From Chitinophagaceae bacterium IBVUCB2 (GTDB taxonomy: Bacteria; Bacteroidota; Bacteroidia; Chitinophagales; Chitinophagaceae), in contig NFUV01000001.1 of NCBI GenBank assembly GCA_002127295.1, positions 124,001 to 188,000 on the forward strand: DNA of 64,000 nt, written 5' to 3'. The notes below the pieces were generated by a model. It did no database searches. It saw nothing but the letters and a program-made list of their open reading frames with translations, and had not been told where the DNA came from. Shown here piece after piece: positions 17,442-26,227 of this stretch. The position numbers and the translations under genes are program-made. Every line of letters starts with the position of its first letter. Within the stretch, counting starts at the first letter, position 1.

Positions 17442-17897
17442 ATGCTGACTTTAAAAAGAACAAATAGCAGCGATAAAGATTTTCATTTGCTGGTTGAAAA
17501 ACTGGATCAATACCTGTTAGGTCAATATGGTCAGCTACAGAATTTTTACGGCCAGTACAATAAGATTGAAAATATACCGACCGTTGTAATAGCCTATATA
17601 GATGAACAGCCGGCAGGCTGCGGTTGTTTTAAACAGTTTGATGAAAGCTCCGTTGAAGTAAAAAGAATGTTTGTTGCAAACGAACACCGGGCAAAAGGCA
17701 TTGGTGCTGCTATTCTTACTGCATTAGAAAATTGGGCAGCAGAGTTCGGGCAAAAAGCTACTGTTTTGGAATTAGGAAATAATCAACCGGAAGCTATTCG
17801 CCTGTATACAAAACAAGGGTATACCGTAATTCCTAACTATGGTCAGTATGTAGGTATGGAAGCAACCAGCATTTGCCTGAAAAAAGAATTAACTTAA
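17442..17897 (+). CDS. GNAT family N-acetyltransferase
   Basis: A 151-residue GNAT enzyme that moves an acetyl group from acetyl-CoA to an amine. The acetyl-CoA loop is MFVANEHRAKGIGAAIL (R/Q-x-x-G-x-G/A in AKGIGA, residues 75-90), followed by LELGNNQPEAIRLYTKQGY, motif B. The substrate cannot be told. It is the third gene in the run from 16332, with a 3-bp gap. Confidence 0.85.
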   Translation: MLTLKRTNSSDKDFHLLVEKLDQYLLGQYGQLQNFYGQYNKIENIPTVVIAYIDEQPAGCGCFKQFDESSVEVKRMFVANEHRAKGIGAAILTALENWAAEFGQKATVLELGNNQPEAIRLYTKQGYTVIPNYGQYVGMEATSICLKKELT

Positions 17898-17904
17898 TGC
17901 TCCA

Positions 17905-18318
17905 TTGCAAATAACAACCGACATATATCAACGAATAGTAGCCGCCAAAATTTATATTGACGAGAATTACCGGGAGGATATTGACCTGGAACAAATTTCC
18001 AAACAGGCCTTTCTGTCCCGGTTTCATTTTCATCGTCTCTTTACACATATTTATAAAAAAACGCCTCATCAATATGTAACGCAAACAAGAATGGATGCAG
18101 CTAAAGTTTTATTAGCCAAAGAAGGCATCAGCATTACCGATGTTTGCAACAGTATTGGTTTTGAAAGCCTCGGCTCCTTCAGCTCCCTGTTCCGCAAACA
18201 AAATGGTTACTCACCACAATACTATCGCAACATTGCCTGGTTGAAAAAGAAATTGGAAAAGGAACAGCCGAAAAAATTTATTCCGCATTGTTTTGTAGAG
18301 CAGTTGAAAATTGGATAG
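17905..18318 (+). CDS. AraC-type DNA-binding protein, HTH-only, TTG start
   Basis: A 137-residue regulator with one AraC/XylS DNA-binding domain (residues 18-110). The second helix-turn-helix is clear: ISITDVCNSIGFESLGSFSSLFRKQ, then GYSPQYYR. It has no sensor or ligand domain. No ATG fits the frame: an in-frame TAA at 17890 forces a start at TTG 17905, while the nearby ATG at 17898 runs into a stop. The seven-base gap after the GNAT gene suggests coupled translation. It probably regulates its own run. Confidence 0.85.
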   Translation: MQITTDIYQRIVAAKIYIDENYREDIDLEQISKQAFLSRFHFHRLFTHIYKKTPHQYVTQTRMDAAKVLLAKEGISITDVCNSIGFESLGSFSSLFRKQNGYSPQYYRNIAWLKKKLEKEQPKKFIPHCFVEQLKIG

Positions 18319-18407
18319 CAACCTTGTCTCCTATTTCTATAAAAGCAAGATTCAAGAAACCCTTTTACTAATCTGTGCCTACATTCGGAGTATTAAACTC
18401 AATCAAC

Positions 18408-18848
18408 ATGATAACAAAATTCTCCCACACAACGCTATTCGTTAATGACCAGGAAAAGGCCTATGATTTTTATGTAAACAAACTGGGTTTTAAAGTACAT
18501 ACAGATGCTACTATGGAAAGCGGTTATCGCTGGCTTACCGTAAACCCGGCCCAGCAACCCGATCTTGAAGTTGTGCTGATGCCGGTATTGCATGAGAGCA
18601 TGGTGAAAAGCGATAGCTGCCCGGAAGGTTTTGATGAGGAAACCCGCAGTGCTTTTAAATTACTGATGGAAAAAGGAATACTTGGCGCAGGTGTAATGTA
18701 CACTACGGATTGCCGTGCTTCCTTCGAAGAGCTGAAATCAAAAGGGGTTTCCATCACAGAGCCAAAAGAACAGTTTTATGGTTTAGAATGTGTGGTTAAG
18801 GATGGTTGCGGTAATTGGTTTAGTATGACCCAGCCAAAAGAAATGTAA
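18408..18848 (+). CDS. VOC family (glyoxalase-like) protein
   Basis: A 146-residue vicinal-oxygen-chelate protein with the two beta-alpha-beta-beta-beta modules: FSHTTLFVNDQEKAYDFYVN and VMYTTDCRASFEELKSKGVSITE, ending GNWFSMTQP. It starts at ATG 18408. Similar proteins are annotated as glyoxalase/bleomycin resistance; the substrate and metal are unknown. The start is 90 bp after the AraC gene, so it may be a separate unit. Confidence 0.85.
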   Translation: MITKFSHTTLFVNDQEKAYDFYVNKLGFKVHTDATMESGYRWLTVNPAQQPDLEVVLMPVLHESMVKSDSCPEGFDEETRSAFKLLMEKGILGAGVMYTTDCRASFEELKSKGVSITEPKEQFYGLECVVKDGCGNWFSMTQPKEM

Positions 18849-18891
18849 TTATACGCCGGATATCTTCACAATTCCTTTTCCTTTCTTTCTC

Positions 18892-18899
18892 TATTTTTG
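18892..18899 (+). promoter_or_regulatory. TAnnTTTG -7 element before the DUF4403 gene
   Basis: TATTTTTG lies 16 bp before the ATG at 18916. No TTTG -33 box is found at 17-23 nt, so only the -7 element is proposed. Confidence 0.35.
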
Positions 18900-18915
18900 A
18901 TTATCAATTAATCAA

Positions 18916-20346
18916 ATGAAAGGAAAAGGAATTCTTGTTCTAATATCTTTACTCACTGTTCTTCATTCGTATTCTCAGAAAATTAACCCTGCCAATCCTG
19001 ATTTATCACCCGGTAATTTCAAACTGGATTCGCTACCTAATTCTGAAATCAATATACCCATTCAGATAAACCTGAAGCCCATGTATGCGATGGCGGAGAA
19101 AAGTGTTGATACCATTTTTACTTCACCGGGTTATCCGGATGGTTGGGTACAGGATGGTTGTGATACAAGATTCAAATATTCTTTTCGCAGAAGCCCTTTG
19201 CAAATGACAGGAGCTGGTAATTCCCTTACCATCGGTTTTATGGGGTATTATAAAATTGTTGGTTCAACAAGAGTTTGTGTAAATGGAACAGTAATATCTC
19301 CGTGGACACCCGCCTGCCGCTGTGGTTATACTGAACCAGAAAGAAGAGTGAATGTTTCTTTTACCAATGCATTGGCGGTACAACCTGATTTTAAAGTAAA
19401 GCTTTCTGTGAAAAGAAATGAACCACAGGCATTGGATAAATGTGAAGTTTGTTTTTGGGGACAGGATATTACCAAACAAGTGATAAAAGGATTGACAGAA
19501 GAGCTGGATATTTCGAAAAAAGATATGGAGAAAACTTATGGCTCCGTTGATTTAAAACCCCGTTTTCAACAGATATGGAACCAGATGAACAAAGTGTACA
19601 ATTTGTATGGTTTGGGCTGGTTGAAAATAAATCCGCAAAAGATCCGCATCAATAATCTCTTCATTAATAAAGATTCGCTGAATATTTACATGGGGCTTTC
19701 GGCAAAACCTTCCATCAGTTTTGAAAAGCCGGAAGAAAAAAACTCCGCTATTCCAAACCTCGGGACATTTAGCAAACAGCAAGGGTTTTCGATCTTCCTG
19801 GATGCTGTATTGAGTTATGATTCGCTGAGTACGATAATGAATGCGCAAATGCAGGGGAAAGAGTTCTCTTTCAAAAAAGGTTTTATAAAAAAGAAATTCA
19901 TTATTGATGACTGTAAAATATATGGTGGCGGATTTGAAAAGTTGATCATCAAAATAACCTTTTCGGGTACTAATAGCGGCGTTGTTTACCTGGTTGGAAA
20001 GCCTGTTTATGATCATGATAAGCGAACCATTGAAGTGTCAGATATTGATTTTGATATAAAATCAAAAAACGTTTTACTCGGCTCTGCGGATTGGTTATTT
20101 GATAAAAAGATAACTAAAGAAATAGGTAAGAATGCAAGGTTTGAATTAGGAAATTATATAGACACTGCTAAAATCAATATCAACAAACAACTGAACCAGG
20201 AATGGATAAAAGGCATCCGCAGTTATGGAGATATAAAAGACATCAAACTGATCGGCATTTTTCCTATGCAACAACACCTGGTAATCCGTAGTAATTGTAG
20301 CGGTGACTTATCGGTAAAAGTAGAATCAGTCAATATCAGCCTGTAG
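18916..20346 (+). CDS. DUF4403 family protein
   Basis: A 476-residue secreted protein with a signal peptide (to about residue 20, LHSYSQ). The sequence from residue 38 (NSEINIPIQINLKPMYAMAE) and the Cys-bearing middle (WTPACRCGYTEP) match DUF4403, a Bacteroidota/proteobacterial family resembling SMP/lipid-binding tubular domains. Function is unproven; envelope lipid handling is my guess. The 3' end overlaps the convergent gtrA-like gene by 11 bp, so the two stop regions share DNA. Confidence 0.75.
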   Translation: MKGKGILVLISLLTVLHSYSQKINPANPDLSPGNFKLDSLPNSEINIPIQINLKPMYAMAEKSVDTIFTSPGYPDGWVQDGCDTRFKYSFRRSPLQMTGAGNSLTIGFMGYYKIVGSTRVCVNGTVISPWTPACRCGYTEPERRVNVSFTNALAVQPDFKVKLSVKRNEPQALDKCEVCFWGQDITKQVIKGLTEELDISKKDMEKTYGSVDLKPRFQQIWNQMNKVYNLYGLGWLKINPQKIRINNLFINKDSLNIYMGLSAKPSISFEKPEEKNSAIPNLGTFSKQQGFSIFLDAVLSYDSLSTIMNAQMQGKEFSFKKGFIKKKFIIDDCKIYGGGFEKLIIKITFSGTNSGVVYLVGKPVYDHDKRTIEVSDIDFDIKSKNVLLGSADWLFDKKITKEIGKNARFELGNYIDTAKININKQLNQEWIKGIRSYGDIKDIKLIGIFPMQQHLVIRSNCSGDLSVKVESVNISL

Positions 20347-20851
20347 CATCTTCTTCTGCTGCTGAAGCTTTAAAGGAAAAATTTCGCTGGGCCACATAGC
20401 TAAAAAGTACAACTATAGCAATGGTCATTACCTGCGCTAATACCGGGTAGATATGAAATTTTTCGACAAATATTTTCAACAGTATATAATTCAACGCCAG
20501 GTTGAAAAGGCAGATCATAAAATAGCGGAACAGTTGTATCCTCCCCTTCATATTTGAATCGCTGAATACAACATATTTGGACATAAAGAAACCTATAGGG
20601 AAAGTGATGCAAAAGGAAATAAAAAGGGCAGCTATATGTCCTTTAAAAGCATAGATGCCAAAATGAAATGTTTTTTCAAAAAAAATGTATTTGAAACTGA
20701 CAAAATATATGAGCAAACCAAGTACTGTGTTGCCACCACCCGAAGCTGCATAGCGAAAGGTTTGCAGGTTCATCAGCCTGCGAAAAGGCGGATAAAAAAA
20801 ATCAATAATGGGAAGTATAAAATCCCGGGCACTATGTATGTGTTTTCGCAT
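20336..20851 (-). CDS. GtrA family membrane protein
   Basis: A 171-residue protein with four membrane helices (FRYAASGGGNTVLGLLIYFVS; HIAALFISFCITFPIGFFMSKY; FRYFMICLFNLALNYILLK; VLAQVMTIAIVVLFSYVAQ), each listed in part. This is the GtrA/DPMS pattern of proteins that move or flip polyprenyl-linked sugars. The upstream codon at 20863 is a TTG; the ATG at 20851 is preferred. It has no glycosyltransferase partner next to it. Confidence 0.8.
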   Translation of the reverse strand: MRKHIHSARDFILPIIDFFYPPFRRLMNLQTFRYAASGGGNTVLGLLIYFVSFKYIFFEKTFHFGIYAFKGHIAALFISFCITFPIGFFMSKYVVFSDSNMKGRIQLFRYFMICLFNLALNYILLKIFVEKFHIYPVLAQVMTIAIVVLFSYVAQRNFSFKASAAEEDATG

Positions 20852-20942
20852 GAATGTGGGCAAAGGTAATTGCTAAGAGAATATAAAGACCTCCCTGCAG
20901 GCAGGGAAAAGGAGTTAAAGAGGCTTTCTGGATGCAGGTGCT

Positions 20943-20950
20943 TAATTTTG
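20943..20950 (+). promoter_or_regulatory. TAnnTTTG -7 element before argS
   Basis: TAATTTTG lies 20 bp before the argS ATG and matches the Bacteroidota -7 consensus. The -33 region (GTTAAAG) is a poor match. Confidence 0.4.
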
Positions 20951-20970
20951 CACAAAATCAACAAAAAGGA

Positions 20971-22749
20971 ATGAATATCGTAAGCCAGGTAAAGCCCCTT
21001 GTAATAAAAGTGTTGAGTAATTTGTACGGGCAGGAATACAATGAATCGGATCTAACTATTAATACCACCAAGCCGGAGTTTGAAGGCGATTATACATTGG
21101 TTCTTTTCGGTTTTGTAAAGCAATTAAAGAAATCGCCGGAACAGTTAGGGAAGGAAATTGGTGAGGCCTTGGTAAAAGAGAACCCCTTTATTTTCGTTGC
21201 GCATAATACTATCAAAGGGTTTTTGAATCTGACTGTTACCGATAGTTATTGGATTGACTTCTTACAAACCAATTATACCAACAAAAAGTTTGGTGCTAAG
21301 CCGGCAAATAACCAGAAGGTAATGGTGGAGTATTCCTCTCCCAATACCAACAAGCCAATACATCTTGGGCATTTACGGAATAATTTTTTGGGTTGGAGTG
21401 TGGCGCAACTATTAAAAGAAAGCGGCTACGAAGTAATTAAGAGCTGCATTGTAAACGATCGTGGCATTCATATTTGTAAAAGTATGATCGCCTGGCAAAA
21501 GTTTGCGAATGGTGCTACACCACAATCAACCAATACTAAAGGTGATCATTTTGTAGGCGAATACTATGTACGGTTCAACGATGAATATAAGAAAGAGGTG
21601 GAAGAATTAGTAGCAGGTGGGATGACTAAAGAAATTGCTGAAAAAGAAGCACCCATCATGAAAGGCACGCAGCAAATGCTACTGGATTGGGAGAATGGTA
21701 AGCCTGATGTAATTGAACTATGGAAAAAAATGAATGGCTGGGTGTATGAAGGATTTGATGTAACGTATAAAAGAATCGGCAGCGACTTTCAAAAAACCTA
21801 TTATGAAAGTGAGACTTACCTGCCAGGTAAAAAATTTGTAGAAGAAGGGTTAAAACAGGGTGTATTCTTTAAAAAAGATGATGGTAGTGTATGGATCGAC
21901 CTGACTGAAGAAGGACTGGATGAAAAATTAGTGCTAAGGAAAGATGGTACATCTGTTTACATTACCCAGGACCTGGGATTGGCAGAGGAGAAGTATGAAG
22001 ATTTTAAATACGACGAGAGCATTTATGTGATAGCGGATGAGCAAAACTATCATATGAAAGTGCTGAAGCTGATCTTGAAAAAATTAGGGAAGCCTTATGC
22101 CGATGGAATTTATCATTTAAGTTATGGCATGGTGGAACTGCCCAGCGGAAGAATGAAGAGCCGTGAAGGAACGGTGGTAGATGCAGATGAGTTGATAGAG
22201 GAAATGGTGAACGTAGCCAAAAACAAAACAGAAGAGCTCGGAAAAGTAAAAGATTTTACAGTAGAAGAATTGACAGAATTATATGATACGATTGCGCTGG
22301 GCGCCTTAAAATTCTTTTTATTAAGAGTTGATCCAAAGAAGCGAATGATCTTTAACCCGGAAGAGTCCATCGATTTTCATGGGTTTACAGGGCCATTTGT
22401 ACAATACACTCATGCAAGGATCAAATCAATATTGAGAAAGCAATCTGGAGTCTCTAGCCATGAGACAGGCGCCGGAAGTCTCCTAAAACTTGAAAAAGAT
22501 CTAATTGTTTTATTGGAACAATATACGGTGGCGATTGAACAGGCTGTTGCGGAACATAATCCTTCTGTTCTTGCCATATATGTATTTAACCTGGCAAAGG
22601 CATTCAATACTTTTTACACGGCTCACTCGGTAACCAATGCAGAATCTGAAGAAAAGAAACGACTAAGGCTGCAATTGTCTGAAATGACAGCTAATGTAAT
22701 TGCCAGTGCGATGAGTTTATTAGGAATAAAAGTTCCTGAAAGAATGTAA
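20971..22749 (+). CDS. argS: Arginyl-tRNA synthetase
   Basis: A 592-residue class I aminoacyl-tRNA synthetase that charges tRNA-Arg. The N-terminal Add1 domain covers residues 1-110. The HIGH signature is HLGH at 131-134 in NKPIHLGHLRNN, and the KMSKS-like loop reads GRMKSREG near residue 400. The DALR anticodon domain ends in LLGIKVPERM, as ArgRS proteins do. The start at 20971 is supported by AAAAGGA just upstream; the frame continues 13 codons further but this adds no domain. A bidirectional terminator follows. Confidence 0.97.
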   Translation: MNIVSQVKPLVIKVLSNLYGQEYNESDLTINTTKPEFEGDYTLVLFGFVKQLKKSPEQLGKEIGEALVKENPFIFVAHNTIKGFLNLTVTDSYWIDFLQTNYTNKKFGAKPANNQKVMVEYSSPNTNKPIHLGHLRNNFLGWSVAQLLKESGYEVIKSCIVNDRGIHICKSMIAWQKFANGATPQSTNTKGDHFVGEYYVRFNDEYKKEVEELVAGGMTKEIAEKEAPIMKGTQQMLLDWENGKPDVIELWKKMNGWVYEGFDVTYKRIGSDFQKTYYESETYLPGKKFVEEGLKQGVFFKKDDGSVWIDLTEEGLDEKLVLRKDGTSVYITQDLGLAEEKYEDFKYDESIYVIADEQNYHMKVLKLILKKLGKPYADGIYHLSYGMVELPSGRMKSREGTVVDADELIEEMVNVAKNKTEELGKVKDFTVEELTELYDTIALGALKFFLLRVDPKKRMIFNPEESIDFHGFTGPFVQYTHARIKSILRKQSGVSSHETGAGSLLKLEKDLIVLLEQYTVAIEQAVAEHNPSVLAIYVFNLAKAFNTFYTAHSVTNAESEEKKRLRLQLSEMTANVIASAMSLLGIKVPERM

Positions 22750-22772
22750 TATTGAATTGGATTCACATAATT

Positions 22773-22800
22773 AAAAAAGCCTCCGATCGGAGGCTTTTTA
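22773..22800. terminator. Bidirectional terminator between argS and the TPR gene
   Basis: A self-complementary hairpin: AAAAAGCCTCCGAT pairs with its complement across the centre, with A and T runs on both sides. Confidence 0.85.
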
Positions 22801-22820
22801 TATGCTCAGGGTTAAATATA

Positions 22821-23882
22821 TTAAAGACCGGCCATTTGTTTCTTCTGCTTATTAGCAGCCAGTCCAGGATCCATTTCAATAGCTTTATCGCAAAGGGCAA
22901 TGCCTTTCTCTTTTTGACCACTCTTTTGGTAAGCCATACCAATCATGAATAAAGAAGAGGCAGATGTTTTATCATAGGTCAACACCTGGTCCCAGTAATC
23001 AATAGCTTGCTGGTATTTACCTTTATAATAGTACGCCTCCGCTACCATATTTAAAATATTCAGATCGCTTGGTTTTCTTTTTAAAATTTCAACCAGCATG
23101 GCCACTCCCTGTTCCAGGTTGCCAACGTTCAAATAGGCGATACCAAGATTTTCCAGGTAATCATTATCTTTTTTGTAGCCTTTCTCCCCTGCTTCCAGGA
23201 TGTATTTCAAGGCATTTTTATCATCATGCATTGCATAACAGATCAAACCCAATTCATATACCCAGTAGTTTTTTGTAGGGTCTAGTGCTATTGCTTTCTG
23301 AAAATAAGGGATAGCCAGTTTATAATTCATCATATCTGCATAGCTATGAGCAATCATGTAAGGCACTTCTGCATTTTCAGGATTTTCTTTCGCTGCTTCA
23401 TTTAAGAATTTGATAGCCTCGCCATAATTGTCCATGTCGTAATTTACTTTACCAACATAGAAATATACTTTGGCTGATGGATCCACTCTTTTAAGTTTAT
23501 CAGCATATAGCAATACATCATCGTTTTGCTTAAGCTGAAAAGACAAGGTCATTAACTGGTTATAATTAATGGCGGTTTCATCACCTAACTCAACTAATTT
23601 TTTGTATGACTCTCTTGCATGTGTATAACGACGCAAGTCAAGATAAGCTGAAGCTAACTCTGCAGTAATTACTTTGCTATTGCCATCATACTTAGCAGCT
23701 TTTTCAAAGTTTTTCAGGGATTCAAGGCGGCGACCATTTTGCTTTTCAAGCAAACCTTTTTGGAGGAAGTAATCGGCGCTGTCAACACCAACACTAGCTA
23801 CATTAATTGCCGTAATGGAAGTCTGGGAGTGAGCCAACATTGCTGGCAGCACCATGCACAATAACAGGATTTTACGGATCAT
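22821..23882 (-). CDS. Secreted tetratricopeptide repeat protein
   Basis: A 353-residue protein with a signal peptide (MIRKILLLCMVLPAMLAHSQ) and at least six TPR units, for example KLAIPYFQKAIALDPTKNYW and QQAIDYWDQVLTYDKTS, ending in GIALCDKAIEMDPGLAANK. TPR arrays bind proteins; this one would work in the periplasm or on the membrane. The start at 23882 sets the signal peptide; the frame upstream (13 codons) lacks one. No partner is named by the context. Confidence 0.8.
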   Translation of the reverse strand: MIRKILLLCMVLPAMLAHSQTSITAINVASVGVDSADYFLQKGLLEKQNGRRLESLKNFEKAAKYDGNSKVITAELASAYLDLRRYTHARESYKKLVELGDETAINYNQLMTLSFQLKQNDDVLLYADKLKRVDPSAKVYFYVGKVNYDMDNYGEAIKFLNEAAKENPENAEVPYMIAHSYADMMNYKLAIPYFQKAIALDPTKNYWVYELGLICYAMHDDKNALKYILEAGEKGYKKDNDYLENLGIAYLNVGNLEQGVAMLVEILKRKPSDLNILNMVAEAYYYKGKYQQAIDYWDQVLTYDKTSASSLFMIGMAYQKSGQKEKGIALCDKAIEMDPGLAANKQKKQMAGL

Positions 23883-23997
23883 AGGGATTTTTTTAGGATG
23901 GATGCGAAAATTAGTTCTCATCGCTAAAGTAGATTTTACAAATGACTAATCAAAACTTAACCGTTGGATTCTAAGCGAATACCATTCCAAAATAGTA

Positions 23998-26043
23998 CTA
24001 TTTCAGAATGATTCCTCCCAAAGCTGGTAAATTTACTATAACCCTGTGTTTTTGTTGACTTTCCTCAACCAATTCGCACTGAATTGTTGGATTAAAGACG
24101 TCTCCGGTACCCCAAAACCTTGTTTCGTCACTGTTGAAAATCTCTTTCGTATACGTCTTGCCAGTCACATATACCTCCCAATCATTTCTTACCACCGGTG
24201 TCATATTGAGAATTACTAATAAATCATCGGCACTTTCTTTTCCTTTTCGCTTAAAAACTATAACTGATTCAGCCCGATGATTAAGGTCAACCCACTCAAA
24301 ACCATCTTTGTTGAACTGATTTTCGTGTAAAGCCGGTTCTGTTCTTAACAGATTATTTAATCCGGCTATACAATCTTTTAACAGCCGGTGACAATCGAAT
24401 TGCAACAGCTCCCATTGTAATTCTGATTTGTAGTTCCATTCATTGGTTTGTCCAAACTCATTACCCATGAATAAAAGTTTGGCCCCCGGATGTGTCCACA
24501 TATACGTATAAAGCAATCGCAGGTTAGCAAATTTTTGCCATTCATCTCCGGGTACTTTATACAGCATCGGGCTTTTGCCATGTACTACTTCATCATGACT
24601 CAGCGGTAACATAAAATTTTCATCATAGTAATACATCATACTAAATGAAAATTTATCCTGGTGAAACTGTCGCAGCAATGGATCGAGTTTGAAATAATCT
24701 AATGTATCATGCATCCAGCCCATCATCCATTTCATACCAAAGCCTAATCCGTCATCCCAGGTTGGTTTTGAAATACCCGGCCAGTCCGTTGCTTCCTCAG
24801 CAATGGTTTGCACATCGGGGTAATCCCGAAAAATAGTTTCGTTCAAATCTTTTATAAAAGCAATTGCTTCTAAATTTCCATCCCCACCAAATTCATTCGG
24901 CTCCCACTCTCCTTCTTCCCGGGAGTAATTTAATTTCAACATGGAGCTTACGGCATCCACCCTGATTCCGTCAATATGAAATAAATCGAACCAATACCTC
25001 GCACTGCTGATTAAGAATGATTTTACTTCTCCCCTTTTATAATTAAAAATGTAACTATTCCAATCCGGATGAAATCCTTTTCGCATATCCGCATACTCGT
25101 ACGTATGAGCACCATCAAACATAAACAGGCCATGTGCATCATAAGGAAAATGTGAAGGCACCCAATCCAATATCACACCTATACCTTCCTGGTGAAATGC
25201 ATCAATCAGCCGCATCAGTCCCTGAGGGTCGCCAAATCTTGAAGTTGACGCAAAGAAACCGGTGCATTGATAACCCCAGCTTCCATCAAATGGATGTTCT
25301 GTTACCGGCATAAATTCAACATGCGTAAAACCCAAATTTTTTACGTAGGGAACAAGTCTTTCCTTTATCTCATCATAACTGTTATAACTTTCTTCATCAT
25401 ACTTGTTCGGTCGTTGCCAACTGGCCAAATGCACTTCGTATACACTCCACGGAGCATCCAATGAATTATGTTTTTTCCTGGACTTCATCCAATCCTCATC
25501 TTTCCATTCATAATACATATCCCAGGTAATACTTGCTGTATCTGGTCTTTTCTCCCAAAAATTAGCAAACGGGTCACCTTTGTCAATTTCCCGTTTTGCA
25601 TAGCCCACAATATGATATTTATATGCTTCTCCTAAATTGAAACCCGGAATAAACCCTTCCCATATTCCACTTTTGTCCCAACGGGGTAATAATTCGTATT
25701 CATGATTAGTCCAGTCATTAAAATTTCCTTTCACTGAAACGGAAGTTGCATTGGGTGCCCACACACAGAAGTACATGCCCCATTTATTATTGACCTTTAT
25801 AGAATGAGAACCAAATTTTTTATAGAGCTGATAGTTGGTACCCGCCTGGTAATTCTTTACTTCTTCATCTGTGAGTAATGAATAATTCCAAACTGGCTTA
25901 GAGGTGTTAATGTAATTGGCTTCTTCATACTTTTTATTGAGCTCACCTTCAGTAGTACTTTTTGAAGTGGCGGATAATTTCGGGTTATCCTTGCCGTTAT
26001 TACCGTTTAGTGGATCATCTGCCATGTTTTTTTTTGCTGCCAT
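23998..26043 (-). CDS. glgB: 1,4-alpha-glucan branching enzyme
   Basis: A 681-residue GH13 enzyme that makes alpha-1,6 branches in glycogen. It has an N-terminal CBM48 (WGMYFCVWAPNATSVSVKGNF), then the catalytic barrel with nucleophile Asp in IDGIRVDAVSSM, acid Glu in AEEATDWPG, and LPLSHDEVVHGK, and a C-terminal all-beta domain. The first 45 residues are a charged, low-complexity extension (DDPLNGNNGKDNPKLSATS) absent from most homologues. It is near glgC and glgA in the same locus but not in their operon. Confidence 0.95.
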   Translation of the reverse strand: MAAKKNMADDPLNGNNGKDNPKLSATSKSTTEGELNKKYEEANYINTSKPVWNYSLLTDEEVKNYQAGTNYQLYKKFGSHSIKVNNKWGMYFCVWAPNATSVSVKGNFNDWTNHEYELLPRWDKSGIWEGFIPGFNLGEAYKYHIVGYAKREIDKGDPFANFWEKRPDTASITWDMYYEWKDEDWMKSRKKHNSLDAPWSVYEVHLASWQRPNKYDEESYNSYDEIKERLVPYVKNLGFTHVEFMPVTEHPFDGSWGYQCTGFFASTSRFGDPQGLMRLIDAFHQEGIGVILDWVPSHFPYDAHGLFMFDGAHTYEYADMRKGFHPDWNSYIFNYKRGEVKSFLISSARYWFDLFHIDGIRVDAVSSMLKLNYSREEGEWEPNEFGGDGNLEAIAFIKDLNETIFRDYPDVQTIAEEATDWPGISKPTWDDGLGFGMKWMMGWMHDTLDYFKLDPLLRQFHQDKFSFSMMYYYDENFMLPLSHDEVVHGKSPMLYKVPGDEWQKFANLRLLYTYMWTHPGAKLLFMGNEFGQTNEWNYKSELQWELLQFDCHRLLKDCIAGLNNLLRTEPALHENQFNKDGFEWVDLNHRAESVIVFKRKGKESADDLLVILNMTPVVRNDWEVYVTGKTYTKEIFNSDETRFWGTGDVFNPTIQCELVEESQQKHRVIVNLPALGGIILK

Positions 26044-26227
26044 TCGGGTGGAATTTATTTAACCGGTATCTCTCTCAACTTACATCTTTTTACTGGAAAA
26101 TTAACAATTGTATAAGTTCAACAACATGCTATTCTTACCGGAAATCATCAAATTTGTGCGGTTCGAGTAAATGTCAATGCTGGTATGTAATCATTTCGAT
26201 ATTTTCCGAACTAGTTAAAAAACCAAC

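Noticed and set aside
19552-20016. A 154-codon minus-strand frame
   Set aside because: Antisense to the DUF4403 gene, without a credible protein pattern.
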